IMG/VR virus record: IMGVR_UViG_3300017741_002240
Location: 1 to 29,563 of that record
Length of the DNA stretch: 29,563 nucleotides
Reading direction: 5' to 3' (one strand)
From: a virus
Part shown: one piece after another, positions 15,865 to 23,245 of the stretch
Numbering within the stretch: position 1 is the first letter of the stretch
Layout: each line of letters starts with the position of its first letter
The notes under the pieces: generated by a model
Databases searched by the model: none
What the model was told of the DNA's origin: nothing
What the model saw: the letters and a program-made list of their open reading frames with translations, nothing else
Made by a program: the position numbers and the translations under genes

Positions 15865-15909
15865 ATTAACAATATAGACATCCACGTCTAAAACTCGGAG
15901 AGATTAAAA

Positions 15910-16620
15910 ATGGAACTAAAATACGAAGATGCAAGCATTTCAGAACTTATTAAAGAAAGGCTGGAAGACGCTGGCATGAGATATTGGGCTAATGATAATA
16001 TTAGTTCAGTACTAGAAGAAGGCGATAAAGAAAAACTAATTCAAGAAGCAATCCCCGCTTTTGAAAACGTGCTACAAAAATTATTGATAGATACTAAGAC
16101 AGATCCTAACAGTCAAGATACTGCAAGGCGTATGGCAAAGATGTATATCAATGAGATTATGTCTGGTCGTTATGATCCTATGCCTAACCCAAGTGCATTT
16201 CCTAACTATATCGAAAATGGTTATGAAGGCATGTTAGTTGTGCGTAGTGAACTTACAAGTTTATGTTCACATCATCATCAGACAGTAAAAGGTGTAGCAT
16301 ACATTGGTATAATTGCAGGACCTAAACTATTAGGACTTAGCAAGTATACAAGAATTGCACAGTGGTGTGCGATGAGAGGTACCTTACAAGAAGAACTTAA
16401 TGTTATGATTGCAAATGAAATGCAAAAGCAAACAGGTAGTGAACACGTAGGAGTATACGTTCAAGCAACACACGGCTGTTGTGAGAATAGAGGCATTAAG
16501 GCACACAGTAGTTTAACACAGACTACAGTGTTGCGTGGTGCATTCAAAGACGATCCGGCAACGAAGAAAGAGTTTATCGATAACGTTAAACTACAACAAT
16601 CATTTGCTTGCGGGAACTAA
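15910..16620 (+). CDS. folE: GTP cyclohydrolase I
   Basis: 236 residues. FolE opens the GTP ring to dihydroneopterin triphosphate, the first step to folate and, through QueD/E/C, to 7-deazaguanine. Motifs: LTSLCSHHHQTVKGVAYIGII with zinc ligands Cys119 and His122; LLGLSKYTRIAQWCAMRGTLQEELN at 140-164; GVYVQATHGCCENRGI with Cys190 as third ligand and His188. It departs from the usual sequence at CEHH (here CSHH) and at RR.Q.QERL (here MRGTLQEEL), so it is divergent but keeps metal and active-site residues. Several marine phages encode FolE. The next gene is a 7-deazaguanine precursor transporter, which favours the deazaguanine use. Confidence 0.92.
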   Translation: MELKYEDASISELIKERLEDAGMRYWANDNISSVLEEGDKEKLIQEAIPAFENVLQKLLIDTKTDPNSQDTARRMAKMYINEIMSGRYDPMPNPSAFPNYIENGYEGMLVVRSELTSLCSHHHQTVKGVAYIGIIAGPKLLGLSKYTRIAQWCAMRGTLQEELNVMIANEMQKQTGSEHVGVYVQATHGCCENRGIKAHSSLTQTTVLRGAFKDDPATKKEFIDNVKLQQSFACGN

Positions 16621-16641
16621 TTAACTAAAAGGAGAACATAT

Positions 16642-17328
16642 ATGTTCACAAAACTACTAGAAGGTGTTGATAAAACACTCGTAAGAAATCTAGTTATTTT
16701 ACACACGTTAGTAATTGCTGTGTCAAATTATCTAGTAACCATTAGGTTTGATCTATTCCCAGGTGCAGAACTGCCCTTGTTTGGATCATTTCCTTTAGCG
16801 GCGGCGGCGTTTACATTTCCGATCGTTGTCGTAGCAACTGACTTGACAGTCCGTCTTGTTGGTAAAGAAGCAGGAAGAGCAGTCGTAGCGATGGCTATTA
16901 TTCCGGCTATCGTTGCATCGGTACTTGTGCTATTAGCACTAGGTGACGAACATGCCTACAGAGTAGGACTAGCATCTGGTACTGCATATGCAGTAGGTAC
17001 AATGCTTGACGTATATGTATTCCAACATATTCGTGAACGTTACACACAAGCATGGTGGGCGGCACCAGCAATTTCAACTATTGTAGCCAACATCATTGAT
17101 ACATATGCATTCTTCTACACAGCATTTTATCCTGCGCCATGGGTTGGACCAGTAGCATTCAACAATACATTAACAAAAATTGTTGTAGGCTTAATTGTGT
17201 TCCTTCCAGCATATGGATTGTTACTTTCATTCTTAAAAAATAAGTTTGGTGTTGACGCACTTGTACTTAAAGACGAAGTAAAGCCAAAAGCAAAAGCAAA
17301 GGCTAAAAAGAAAGCAACAAAAAAATAA
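16642..17328 (+). CDS. yhhQ: YhhQ/VUT-family 7-deazaguanine precursor transporter
   Basis: 228 residues with about six membrane segments. Family pattern: LHTLVIAVSNYLVTIRFDLF, FPIVVVATDLTVRLVGKEAGRAVV, ASGTAYAVGTMLDVYVFQHIRER and STIVANIIDTYAFFYTAF. YhhQ (DUF165/VUT) proteins import preQ0 or preQ1 for queuosine, and phage copies accompany 7-deazaguanine DNA modification. A segment of four Ala codons is GCG repeated four times (16798-16809), striking in AT-rich DNA. The tail is a short Lys/Ala repeat (KPKAKAKAKKKATKK). Ribosome site AAAGGAGA lies 8 nt before the ATG. It follows folE by 21 nt, so one transcript is likely. Confidence 0.87.
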   Translation: MFTKLLEGVDKTLVRNLVILHTLVIAVSNYLVTIRFDLFPGAELPLFGSFPLAAAAFTFPIVVVATDLTVRLVGKEAGRAVVAMAIIPAIVASVLVLLALGDEHAYRVGLASGTAYAVGTMLDVYVFQHIRERYTQAWWAAPAISTIVANIIDTYAFFYTAFYPAPWVGPVAFNNTLTKIVVGLIVFLPAYGLLLSFLKNKFGVDALVLKDEVKPKAKAKAKKKATKK

Positions 17329-17861
17329 TGCTTTACACCGAGTCGTATGTAAAGCAACTACAAGGTGTTCATAGTTATGAACACAGACCTTCGGGTTTTG
17401 GCGCCAACACAAAGAAGTTAGGACAGTTTCATTACTACTTTGAAAAATGGTTTCCAGATAGTTTGTTAGACTACGGCTGTGGTAAGGGATGGATTTTAAA
17501 ATCGCTACAGGAAACGTATCCTACTTGTAATATGGTAGGATACGATCCTGCGGTTTTAGAATATAAACAAGTACCCAATAAAGAATTTGACTGTGTGTTT
17601 TGTATAGATGTATTAGAACACATAGAACCAACATGCATAATAGATGTACTACAACATATAAACCAATTATCGTCAAAGTATATATGGCTAAGGATAGATA
17701 CATTGCCTGCTAGAAAAAGATTACCTGATGGCAGGAATGCACATTTAATAGTAGAACAACCGCCTTACTGGTTAGACTTAATAGACAAGCACATCAAAGG
17801 TACAGTTGTTTACAAAACATTTGGAAAGAAATCTAAACTTGACATCGCAATCGAAAAATAA
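17328..17861 (+). CDS. Class I SAM-dependent methyltransferase
   Basis: 177 residues. SAM motif I LLDYGCGKG at 46-54, motif II end MVGYDPAV, and the FDCVFCIDVLEHIEP motif IV, followed by IWLRIDTLPARKRLPDGRNAHLIVEQPPYW, the substrate side. The NAHLIVEQP phrase recalls small-molecule methyltransferases of marine T4-like phages. Target unknown; both DNA modification and sugar modification fit the neighbours (folE/yhhQ before, sugar genes after). The start ATG shares a base with the transporter stop (TAATG). Confidence 0.8.
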   Translation: MLYTESYVKQLQGVHSYEHRPSGFGANTKKLGQFHYYFEKWFPDSLLDYGCGKGWILKSLQETYPTCNMVGYDPAVLEYKQVPNKEFDCVFCIDVLEHIEPTCIIDVLQHINQLSSKYIWLRIDTLPARKRLPDGRNAHLIVEQPPYWLDLIDKHIKGTVVYKTFGKKSKLDIAIEK

Positions 17862-17862
17862 A

Positions 17863-18120
17863 ATGATACCAGGAGAAGCATTAATATACACTAGGGCAGA
17901 CGGAGTTGTATATGCACAGTATAGAGATCCTCCACATAACAATATTCCAAGATGGGTCATAGGTGGAGACCCCGGAGGTGTAGCAAGAGCACAAGGCGAA
18001 TTATTTGATTATTTAGAATGGCAGGATTTATGCAAACTGTCAATGTCTAATCCTACACTAAAAAAATTAATGGATAAGTTAATTAACACCTACTATATTG
18101 CTAAGGAGGAAAATCAATGA
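17863..18120 (+). CDS. Small conserved-looking protein, unknown
   Basis: 85 residues: MIPGEALIYTRADGVVYAQYRDPPHNNIPRWVIGGDPGG, then a helical end (AQGELFDYLEWQDLCKLSMSNPTLKKLMDKLINTYYIAKEE). The ATG at 17863 is chosen over an upstream in-frame one at 17806 because the latter would overlap the methyltransferase by 56 nt. It ends in an ATGA overlap with the HAD gene. I recall similar short proteins in cyanophages but no function. Confidence 0.65.
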   Translation: MIPGEALIYTRADGVVYAQYRDPPHNNIPRWVIGGDPGGVARAQGELFDYLEWQDLCKLSMSNPTLKKLMDKLINTYYIAKEENQ

Positions 18121-18455
18121 AATATGTTATCGATATAGATGGAACTATTTGTAAGGAAGTAATTATTCCTGACAGCGGCGGTAAGAAGGATTATGCAAAT
18201 CATATTCCTATGCCAGAACGCATTGCAAAAGTAAATGCATTATATGATGCAGGACATACAATCAAATACATGACTGCAAGAGGTTGTGTAAGTGGAGTAG
18301 ACTACTACAACTTAACAAACAATCAATTAGTTAAATGGGGTGCTAAGTTTCACGAACTAAGTGTAGGACAAAAAGAAAACTACGATATATGGATTGACGA
18401 TAAAGCGTTTTGGAGTGAAAACTTTTTTAGAGAAACAGGAGAATCATATGAGTAA
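18117..18455 (+). CDS. HAD-type phosphatase, small capsule-biosynthesis type
   Basis: 112 residues. HAD motif I DIDGT at 6-10 (nucleophile Asp6, acid/base Asp8), motif II threonine in YMTARG at 51-56, Lys86 as probable motif III, and motif IV IDDKA at 93-97. The TARG..SG...YN.T..QL..WGAK order and the 112-residue length match the small EcbF/BcbF-like phosphatases of capsule clusters rather than true KdsC (about 180 residues, tetrameric). Its substrate is probably a sugar phosphate; Kdo-8-phosphate is possible because kdsA and kdsB follow in the same operon. The start follows AAGGAGGAAAA at 18105-18115. Confidence 0.8.
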   Translation: MKYVIDIDGTICKEVIIPDSGGKKDYANHIPMPERIAKVNALYDAGHTIKYMTARGCVSGVDYYNLTNNQLVKWGAKFHELSVGQKENYDIWIDDKAFWSENFFRETGESYE

Positions 18456-19242
18456 ATTTATTGCGGCAATGGACCATAGCGGAGGCTCAACAGGAGGAGT
18501 ACTTGAACGTTACGGTTGTGAATATACAGAAGATAACAAAATGGACCTTGTACATGAGATGAGGTTGCGTATGATCAATAGTCCAAAGTTCACAAGTGAT
18601 AATATTTGGGCGGCAATTTTATATAAGGATAGTGTTGAACGAGGTGCAGTAGATGTGCTTGCAACAAAGGGAATTCATTCTATTTTAAAAGTTGATAGTG
18701 GGTGTCATATGAACGGTTTGCTTAAAGACTTTCCATTAGATGATATGATTGATTATGCCTTAGCAAAAGGATGTACAGGAACTAAGATGCGTAGCATTAT
18801 AAAGACTCCTAATATAATGAATGCAGTATTAGATCAACAATTTGAATTAGCAACAGTTATATCTGCGGCAGGACTAATGCCAATTGTCGAACCTGAAATT
18901 CCAATTGAGCATGAAATGAAAACAATGATAGAAGAAATGATTGCACGAGAATTACAAAATAGATTAGATAGATTTGAAGGCAAGTGTATTTTAAAACTTA
19001 CATTACCTGAAACGCCTAATCTATATTTGAGACTATCACAACATCCTAATGTTGATAAAGTAGTTGGCCTAAGTGGCGGATATAGTACAGTTGAAGCATG
19101 TAATAGACTTGCTTTGCAAGAAAATATGACTGCTAGTTTTAGTCGTGCATTAAGTGAGGGGTTATTTGTTAATCAAACAGATGAAGAGTTTAACCAAAGG
19201 ATTAGTGAAAACATTAAAGCAATTACAATAGCAAGCGAATAA
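18448..19242 (+). CDS. fda: Class I fructose-bisphosphate aldolase (microbial type)
   Basis: 264 residues (bacterial proteins about 295). It follows the staphylococcal-type class I aldolase closely: FIAAMDHSGGST at 4-15, ILKVDSGCH at 79-87, GTKMRS at 111-116, IVEPEIPI at 146-153, the probable Schiff-base Lys183 in ILKLTLP, LSGGYS at 208-213 and ASFSRALSEGL near 237. The enzyme splits fructose 1,6-bisphosphate to DHAP and glyceraldehyde 3-phosphate, or the reverse. ATG 18448 is chosen for AGGAGA at 18437-18442. It overlaps the HAD gene by 8 nt. In infection it could shift carbon toward pentose or PEP-derived sugars, which would feed Kdo. Confidence 0.9.
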   Translation: MSKFIAAMDHSGGSTGGVLERYGCEYTEDNKMDLVHEMRLRMINSPKFTSDNIWAAILYKDSVERGAVDVLATKGIHSILKVDSGCHMNGLLKDFPLDDMIDYALAKGCTGTKMRSIIKTPNIMNAVLDQQFELATVISAAGLMPIVEPEIPIEHEMKTMIEEMIARELQNRLDRFEGKCILKLTLPETPNLYLRLSQHPNVDKVVGLSGGYSTVEACNRLALQENMTASFSRALSEGLFVNQTDEEFNQRISENIKAITIASE

Positions 19243-19245
19243 ATT

Positions 19246-19647
19246 ATGGCATACAGAACAGAAGCAAAATTATTTCAAGACGGTGACTTTACAAGTCATG
19301 CAGGATTACCTTTAAAATGGAAATTAGAATGTGATGCTATTCGTCCAAGTGAATGGAAAACAATAGCAAAGATGATTATGGATTATCAAATAGGTCCTTT
19401 TTATAAAGCAGAAGGAATACCTAGAGGTGGTGTAGCATTAGGTGATGCACTAAATGAATATGCAAGTGGTAATCCAAAAGATCCTATTCTAATTGCAGAT
19501 GATGTATACACTACTGGTACAAGTTTTCGTGAATACATTGATACATTTCATAAAGACAAGTTTGTATATAAATGGTGTGTCTTTGCTCGCAAGCAACCTG
19601 ACAATGAAGTTAAAGCATTGTTTACTATGCCGGAGCCACGTAAATGA
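19246..19647 (+). CDS. Type I phosphoribosyltransferase-like protein
   Basis: 133 residues. The PRPP-binding signature ILIADDVYTTGTS is at 81-93, with the loop GIPRGGVALGDAL at 57-69 in front of it, as in type I PRTases such as PyrE. It is shorter than most full enzymes (about 180-210), so the acceptor hood is reduced. It could act in nucleotide salvage or as a binding relative of PRTases. It starts 3 nt after the aldolase stop and overlaps the cupin by ATGA. Confidence 0.8.
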   Translation: MAYRTEAKLFQDGDFTSHAGLPLKWKLECDAIRPSEWKTIAKMIMDYQIGPFYKAEGIPRGGVALGDALNEYASGNPKDPILIADDVYTTGTSFREYIDTFHKDKFVYKWCVFARKQPDNEVKALFTMPEPRK

Positions 19648-19973
19648 AAGTAAGTATCAACGAAATAGGCGGCGAAGTTGCTAAACAAGATGAACGATAT
19701 GTTGTAAAAGATAACACAACACTAAAGAATTTAGTAGTAAGTAGTACTAGATTACAATCACGAAAATCAACATCAGGCCATAAGCATGAAGGCCAAGAAG
19801 AAGTATATTACTTTATTGAAGGTACTGGTAAGATGGAACTAGACAACGAAATGATTAAAGTTGAGCCAGGCGATGTTGTATTAATTGAAGACGGAGTATT
19901 CCATAGAGTACACGCCGGCATGCACGAAGAACTTTACTTTGTATGTGTGTTTGATGGAAGGAGATCACATTGA
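19644..19973 (+). CDS. Cupin-fold protein
   Basis: 109 residues, a full single cupin: GHKHEGQEEVYYFIEGTGKMEL (metal His, His, Glu) and PGDVVLIEDGVFHRVHAG (second box, His). The domain resembles sugar or small-molecule cupins found in LPS clusters. It has a clean cupin box, unlike the one at 14375. A ribosome site for kdsA (GGAAGGAG, 19956-19963) is embedded in its last codons, and the stop TGA overlaps the TTG of kdsA. Its place between PRTase and kdsA suggests a role in the same sugar pathway; the reaction is unknown. Confidence 0.8.
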   Translation: MKVSINEIGGEVAKQDERYVVKDNTTLKNLVVSSTRLQSRKSTSGHKHEGQEEVYYFIEGTGKMELDNEMIKVEPGDVVLIEDGVFHRVHAGMHEELYFVCVFDGRRSH

Positions 19974-20743
19974 GAATTATTGCAGGTCCATGTCAACATG
20001 AGACGCTAGAACAAAGTTTAGAAACAGCAAAGCATTGTGCTGAAGTTTGTAGTAAACATAATATTGAATATATTTTTAAAGCAAGTTTTGACAAAGCAAA
20101 TCGTAGTAGTGACCAAGGTGTAAGAGGTGTTGGACTACAAACTACTATGGAAGACTTTCGTGCGATTAAAGAACAAGTAGATTGTAAAACTATTACAGAT
20201 GTGCATAACCAAAATGAAATATTAAAAATTGCGGCATACTATAATGATGCTGTAGATGTTTTACAAATACCTGCGTTCTTATGTAGACAAACTGATCTCA
20301 TAAAGGCGGCTTGTCGCACAGGCAAGATAGTAAATATAAAGAAGGGACAATTTCTTGCTCCCTGGGATGTCAATGGTATACTAAGCAAGTGTGCTGACGC
20401 TAAAGAGATATGGATTACTGAGAGAGGAACTAGTTTTGGTTACAATAGCCTTGTGGTCGACTATACTGGTCTTATGTATATGCTCGATAATGTTGACGCT
20501 GATATCGTTTTCGATGTTACACACTCTGTCCAAAAACCCGGAGGACTTGGAACTAGTTCAGGTGGTAATAGGGATTACGTTCCTGGGTTGGCTCGTAGCG
20601 GGTCTGCTCTTGGGATCAGTTCCTTCTTCATTGAAGTACACCCATTGCCTGATCAGTCCCCAAGTGACGGGCCGAATATGTTACGACTAGATGATTTTGA
20701 GGAGGTAGTAAATGACATCGTCCGCTATTCTTATACCCGCTAG
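19970..20743 (+). CDS. kdsA: 3-deoxy-8-phosphooctulonate synthase (KdsA), metal-dependent type
   Basis: 257 residues. KdsA condenses arabinose 5-phosphate with PEP to Kdo-8-phosphate. Markers: AGPCQHE at 5-11; the family loop FKASFDKANRSS at 36-47; LQIPAFLCRQTDLI at 98-111; NIKKGQFLAP at 122-131; FDVTHSVQKPGG at 181-192; SSFFIEVHP at 218-225; DGPN at 233-236. Cys8, His185, Glu222 and Asp233 are the metal ligands of the metal-dependent class (Aquifex type); E. coli has Asn in place of the Cys. The start is TTG, set by GGAAGGAG 6 nt before it and by a first strand beginning RIIAGPC. It overlaps kdsB by 32 nt. Confidence 0.93.
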   Translation: MRIIAGPCQHETLEQSLETAKHCAEVCSKHNIEYIFKASFDKANRSSDQGVRGVGLQTTMEDFRAIKEQVDCKTITDVHNQNEILKIAAYYNDAVDVLQIPAFLCRQTDLIKAACRTGKIVNIKKGQFLAPWDVNGILSKCADAKEIWITERGTSFGYNSLVVDYTGLMYMLDNVDADIVFDVTHSVQKPGGLGTSSGGNRDYVPGLARSGSALGISSFFIEVHPLPDQSPSDGPNMLRLDDFEEVVNDIVRYSYTR

Positions 20744-21407
20744 ATACGGAAGCACACGATTCGAAGGCAAACCGTTGTGTATGTTGGACAACGTTCCTAT
20801 GATAAAACGTGTGTATGACGCTTGTATTGCGTCTAAGATACCAACATACGTGCTTACTGATGACATACGTATCTTTAGTTTGTTTGGTTCTAACAAGTGT
20901 TGGATTGAAGAAGAACAAATAGCACCATATGCAAACGGTACTGAACGATGCGTTGGCGCTGTAACAAAGTGGGATGAACTAAAACAATACGATCAGTTCA
21001 TTAACGTACAAGGTGATATGCCAGATGTTACACTACAAATGATAGAACGTTGTGTTGAGTGGTTGAAGTATTATCCTATCAGTACAGTATGGACAGACAT
21101 GCCAGAAGAAATGCAAAACAATCCTGACTCAGTTAAAATGGTTAGAGCAGGTGACCAAGCCCTTTGGTTTGGTAGAGGAATGACTGGCTACGGAGATTGG
21201 CACTTAGGTATATACGGATATAAACGAGAAGCATTAGAACTATACAGTGGTTTAGAAGTTACACAAGAAGAAGAAGTTGAAAAACTAGAGCAGTTACGTT
21301 GGCTAAAAAATGGTTGGCAAATAGGCTGTAGTAGTGTACAATTTAATGGTACAGAAATTAATTCACCAGAGGACGTCGATATATGGCACAATCAAAACTC
21401 CCAATAA
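20712..21407 (+). CDS. kdsB: CMP-Kdo synthetase (KdsB)
   Basis: 231 residues (E. coli 248). The enzyme activates Kdo with CTP. The nucleotide loop IPARYGSTRFEGKPL is at 8-22, followed by YVLTDDIRI, the GTERC segment near 76-80 (GTDR in the family) and the metal motif INVQGDMPD at 97-105 (INVQGDEP in the family). The EEEVEKLEQLRWLKNGWQI stretch near 187-205 matches the conserved EKLEQLR helix. AGGAGG lies in the kdsA 3' end just before ATG 20712. Paired with kdsA this gives two of the three steps from arabinose 5-phosphate to CMP-Kdo; the HAD protein at 18117 could be the third. Confidence 0.9.
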   Translation: MTSSAILIPARYGSTRFEGKPLCMLDNVPMIKRVYDACIASKIPTYVLTDDIRIFSLFGSNKCWIEEEQIAPYANGTERCVGAVTKWDELKQYDQFINVQGDMPDVTLQMIERCVEWLKYYPISTVWTDMPEEMQNNPDSVKMVRAGDQALWFGRGMTGYGDWHLGIYGYKREALELYSGLEVTQEEEVEKLEQLRWLKNGWQIGCSSVQFNGTEINSPEDVDIWHNQNSQ

Positions 21408-21841
21408 AAGATATACTAGCCGCTATAGATATGGGCGGTAAAAGTGTATGGGATGAGTTTACTGAAGAAGAACGTAAAACTGTGTCATTTTGGCTTCTTA
21501 ATCGTTATATAAGCGCCGTACAAGGGTCTACAGACGATCAAGCACTAGCATTGTTCAAAACAAATGAATACTATAATAAGAACTATATGGTAGCATCAAA
21601 GCACTTAAAACTTATGTGGCAACTGCTTTGTATATCAGGCAACACACAAAAGATTGAATATCATCCATGGATCGGATTTAAGAAAAAACCTACTAATAGT
21701 ACAGCAGGAGCAATTAAATTATTTCAGCAACTGTATCCAAATATGAAACAAAATGAAATTGAAATGCTTGCAGGTATGCATACTAAAAAAGAACTAAAAC
21801 AGATTGCAGAAGATTATAACATACAGGGCATAAAATTGTGA
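21383..21841 (+). CDS. Clamp loader small subunit, gp62-like
   Basis: 152 residues. The order KDILAAIDMGGKSVWDEFTEEERKTVSFWLLNRYISAVQGS, then NKNYMVASKHLKLMWQLLCISG, YHPWIGFKKK and LYPNMKQNEIEMLAGMHTKKELKQIAEDYNI matches the short gp62 of marine T4-like phages. With gp44 it loads the gp45 sliding clamp onto primer ends. gp44 and gp45 are not in this window. The gene overlaps kdsB by 25 nt and the SGNH gene by GTGA, so here the replication block resumes directly after the sugar genes. T4 gp62 is longer (187), and identity to it is probably low. Confidence 0.8.
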   Translation: MAQSKLPIKDILAAIDMGGKSVWDEFTEEERKTVSFWLLNRYISAVQGSTDDQALALFKTNEYYNKNYMVASKHLKLMWQLLCISGNTQKIEYHPWIGFKKKPTNSTAGAIKLFQQLYPNMKQNEIEMLAGMHTKKELKQIAEDYNIQGIKL

Positions 21842-22569
21842 GTACACTTTACGCTGTAGGTTGTTCTCATACACGATACTGTTGGCCTACCTATGCAGAC
21901 ATATTAGGTCAAGAATATGATAGGTTTGAAAATTGGGGACAGTCAGGATTTGGTAACCTTGCTATCATGCACAGGGCATTAGAGATTGCAGAGCAAGCAG
22001 GACCAGATGATAAGATAATTGTACAGTGGACTTATCCAACTAGATTTGACTTTCATCGTAAAGGAGATGGTTGGTATCAAGGCGGAAACTTACAACATAA
22101 CTTTGACCAAGTACAACAAACTATTAATAGATATTGCTATGACCCAGATAGTTATCAATGGCATACAGAAACTTATGTTAAACTTGTTAAACAATATCTT
22201 GATATGAACGTTGGAGACTTTCATATGATAGGTGCAGACTTTGATGTAACTGAGATAGTAGAGTTTCCTGACAGCAAAGAAGCACTACCACCATTATGGA
22301 TTATGCATGATCTTGATATACCTCATAGAAAGTTTTTAAATGTACGACCAAGTAGGAATGCTATTCCTCGTAAAGAACAAGATGATCATTGGACACCTAG
22401 GCATCATTTAAAATATTTAGAACATGCGGGGTTTACAATTACAGATAAGATGTTACAATATGTTAATGAAGCAGAAAGTATATTAGATGAGATTACAGAT
22501 TGGAAATGGATTAACCACACAATGGTTGAAAAAGGCTACACTGAAGGCGGCGACTATGGCAGATTCTAA
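21838..22569 (+). CDS. SGNH/GDSL-like esterase or acetyltransferase fold
   Basis: 243 residues. Block I is GCSHT (8-12, Ser10 in the nucleophile position), with the WPTYADIL helix after it; block II/III is ENWGQSGFGN (31-40, Gly and Asn of the oxyanion hole); block V is DDHWTPRHH (182-190) with the Asp/His pair. Such proteins often add or remove acetyl groups on sugars. It differs from the GSCFA protein at 4365. GTG 21838 overlaps the gp62 stop as GTGA, and the 3' end overlaps the zinc-finger gene by 14 nt. Confidence 0.75.
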   Translation: MSTLYAVGCSHTRYCWPTYADILGQEYDRFENWGQSGFGNLAIMHRALEIAEQAGPDDKIIVQWTYPTRFDFHRKGDGWYQGGNLQHNFDQVQQTINRYCYDPDSYQWHTETYVKLVKQYLDMNVGDFHMIGADFDVTEIVEFPDSKEALPPLWIMHDLDIPHRKFLNVRPSRNAIPRKEQDDHWTPRHHLKYLEHAGFTITDKMLQYVNEAESILDEITDWKWINHTMVEKGYTEGGDYGRF

Positions 22570-23245
22570 ACCATATGTTTGCAAGTATTGTGGTACAGGT
22601 TATACAAGAGAAAAAACACTTGCAGTACATATGTGTGAAAAGAAGAGACGTGCTTTACAAAAAGATGAAAAGAGAGTACAGTTAGGTTTGTATGCATTTC
22701 AAAGATTTTATGAAATGTCAATGTCAAGTAAGAATAAAAAAACATATCAAGAATTTTGTGACAGTCAATACTATAATGCATTTGTAAAGTTCGGCAGTTT
22801 TATAAGCAATGTAAAACCTTTATATCCTGAAAAGTATATTGACTACGTAGTAACAAGTGGAGTAAAACTAGATCATTGGTGCAAAGAAGAAATGTATGAA
22901 AAGTATGCGGTTGAACTTATTCGTAAAGAAGGTGTACAGACTGCACTAGAACGTAGTGTTATGACTATGATGGAATGGGCTGATGAACAAGAGCAAGCAC
23001 CATGGAACCATTACTTCTATCATGTAAGTTTAAACAGAGCAGTATGGCATTTGAAGGATGGTAAGATTAGTCCTTGGCTAGTATTAAATTCAAAGTCAGG
23101 AAAAGAAATGTTAAGTAAATTTACTAACGAACAATTAGAATTAGTTTATCATGTAATGGATCCACAACATTGGGCCATGCGTTTTAAACGTAACCCAAAA
23201 GACGTCGAACTTGTAAAAGACGTTGTAAAAGAAAGTAATTTATGA
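22556..23245 (+). CDS. Protein with N-terminal C2HC zinc finger, unknown replication-block gene
   Basis: 229 residues. Residues 7-27 form a classic-looking finger, VCKYCGTGYTREKTLAVHMC, whose last ligand is Cys instead of His. The rest is helical and charged: FQRFYEMSMSSKNKKTYQEFCDSQYYNAFVKFGSFISNVKPLYPEKYIDYVV, WCKEEMYEKYAVELIRKEGVQTALER and LSKFTNEQLELVYHVMDPQHWAMRFKRNPKDVELVKDVV. The helical body and location between gp62 and gp61/gp41 make a helicase loader (gp59-like) role possible, but I cannot show homology. ATG 22556 is chosen over an in-frame one at 22487 that would add a long overlap with the SGNH gene. Confidence 0.7.
   Translation: MADSKPYVCKYCGTGYTREKTLAVHMCEKKRRALQKDEKRVQLGLYAFQRFYEMSMSSKNKKTYQEFCDSQYYNAFVKFGSFISNVKPLYPEKYIDYVVTSGVKLDHWCKEEMYEKYAVELIRKEGVQTALERSVMTMMEWADEQEQAPWNHYFYHVSLNRAVWHLKDGKISPWLVLNSKSGKEMLSKFTNEQLELVYHVMDPQHWAMRFKRNPKDVELVKDVVKESNL

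Noticed and set aside
15871-15909. Hairpin in the folE leader considered as a preQ1 riboswitch
   Set aside because: The loop is only six bases, and the A-rich pseudoknot tail of preQ1-I aptamers is missing; an ordinary leader hairpin is enough.
22487-22555. Upstream ATG for the zinc-finger gene
   Set aside because: It would extend the overlap with the SGNH gene to more than 80 nt; ATG 22556 gives the short overlap typical of this genome.
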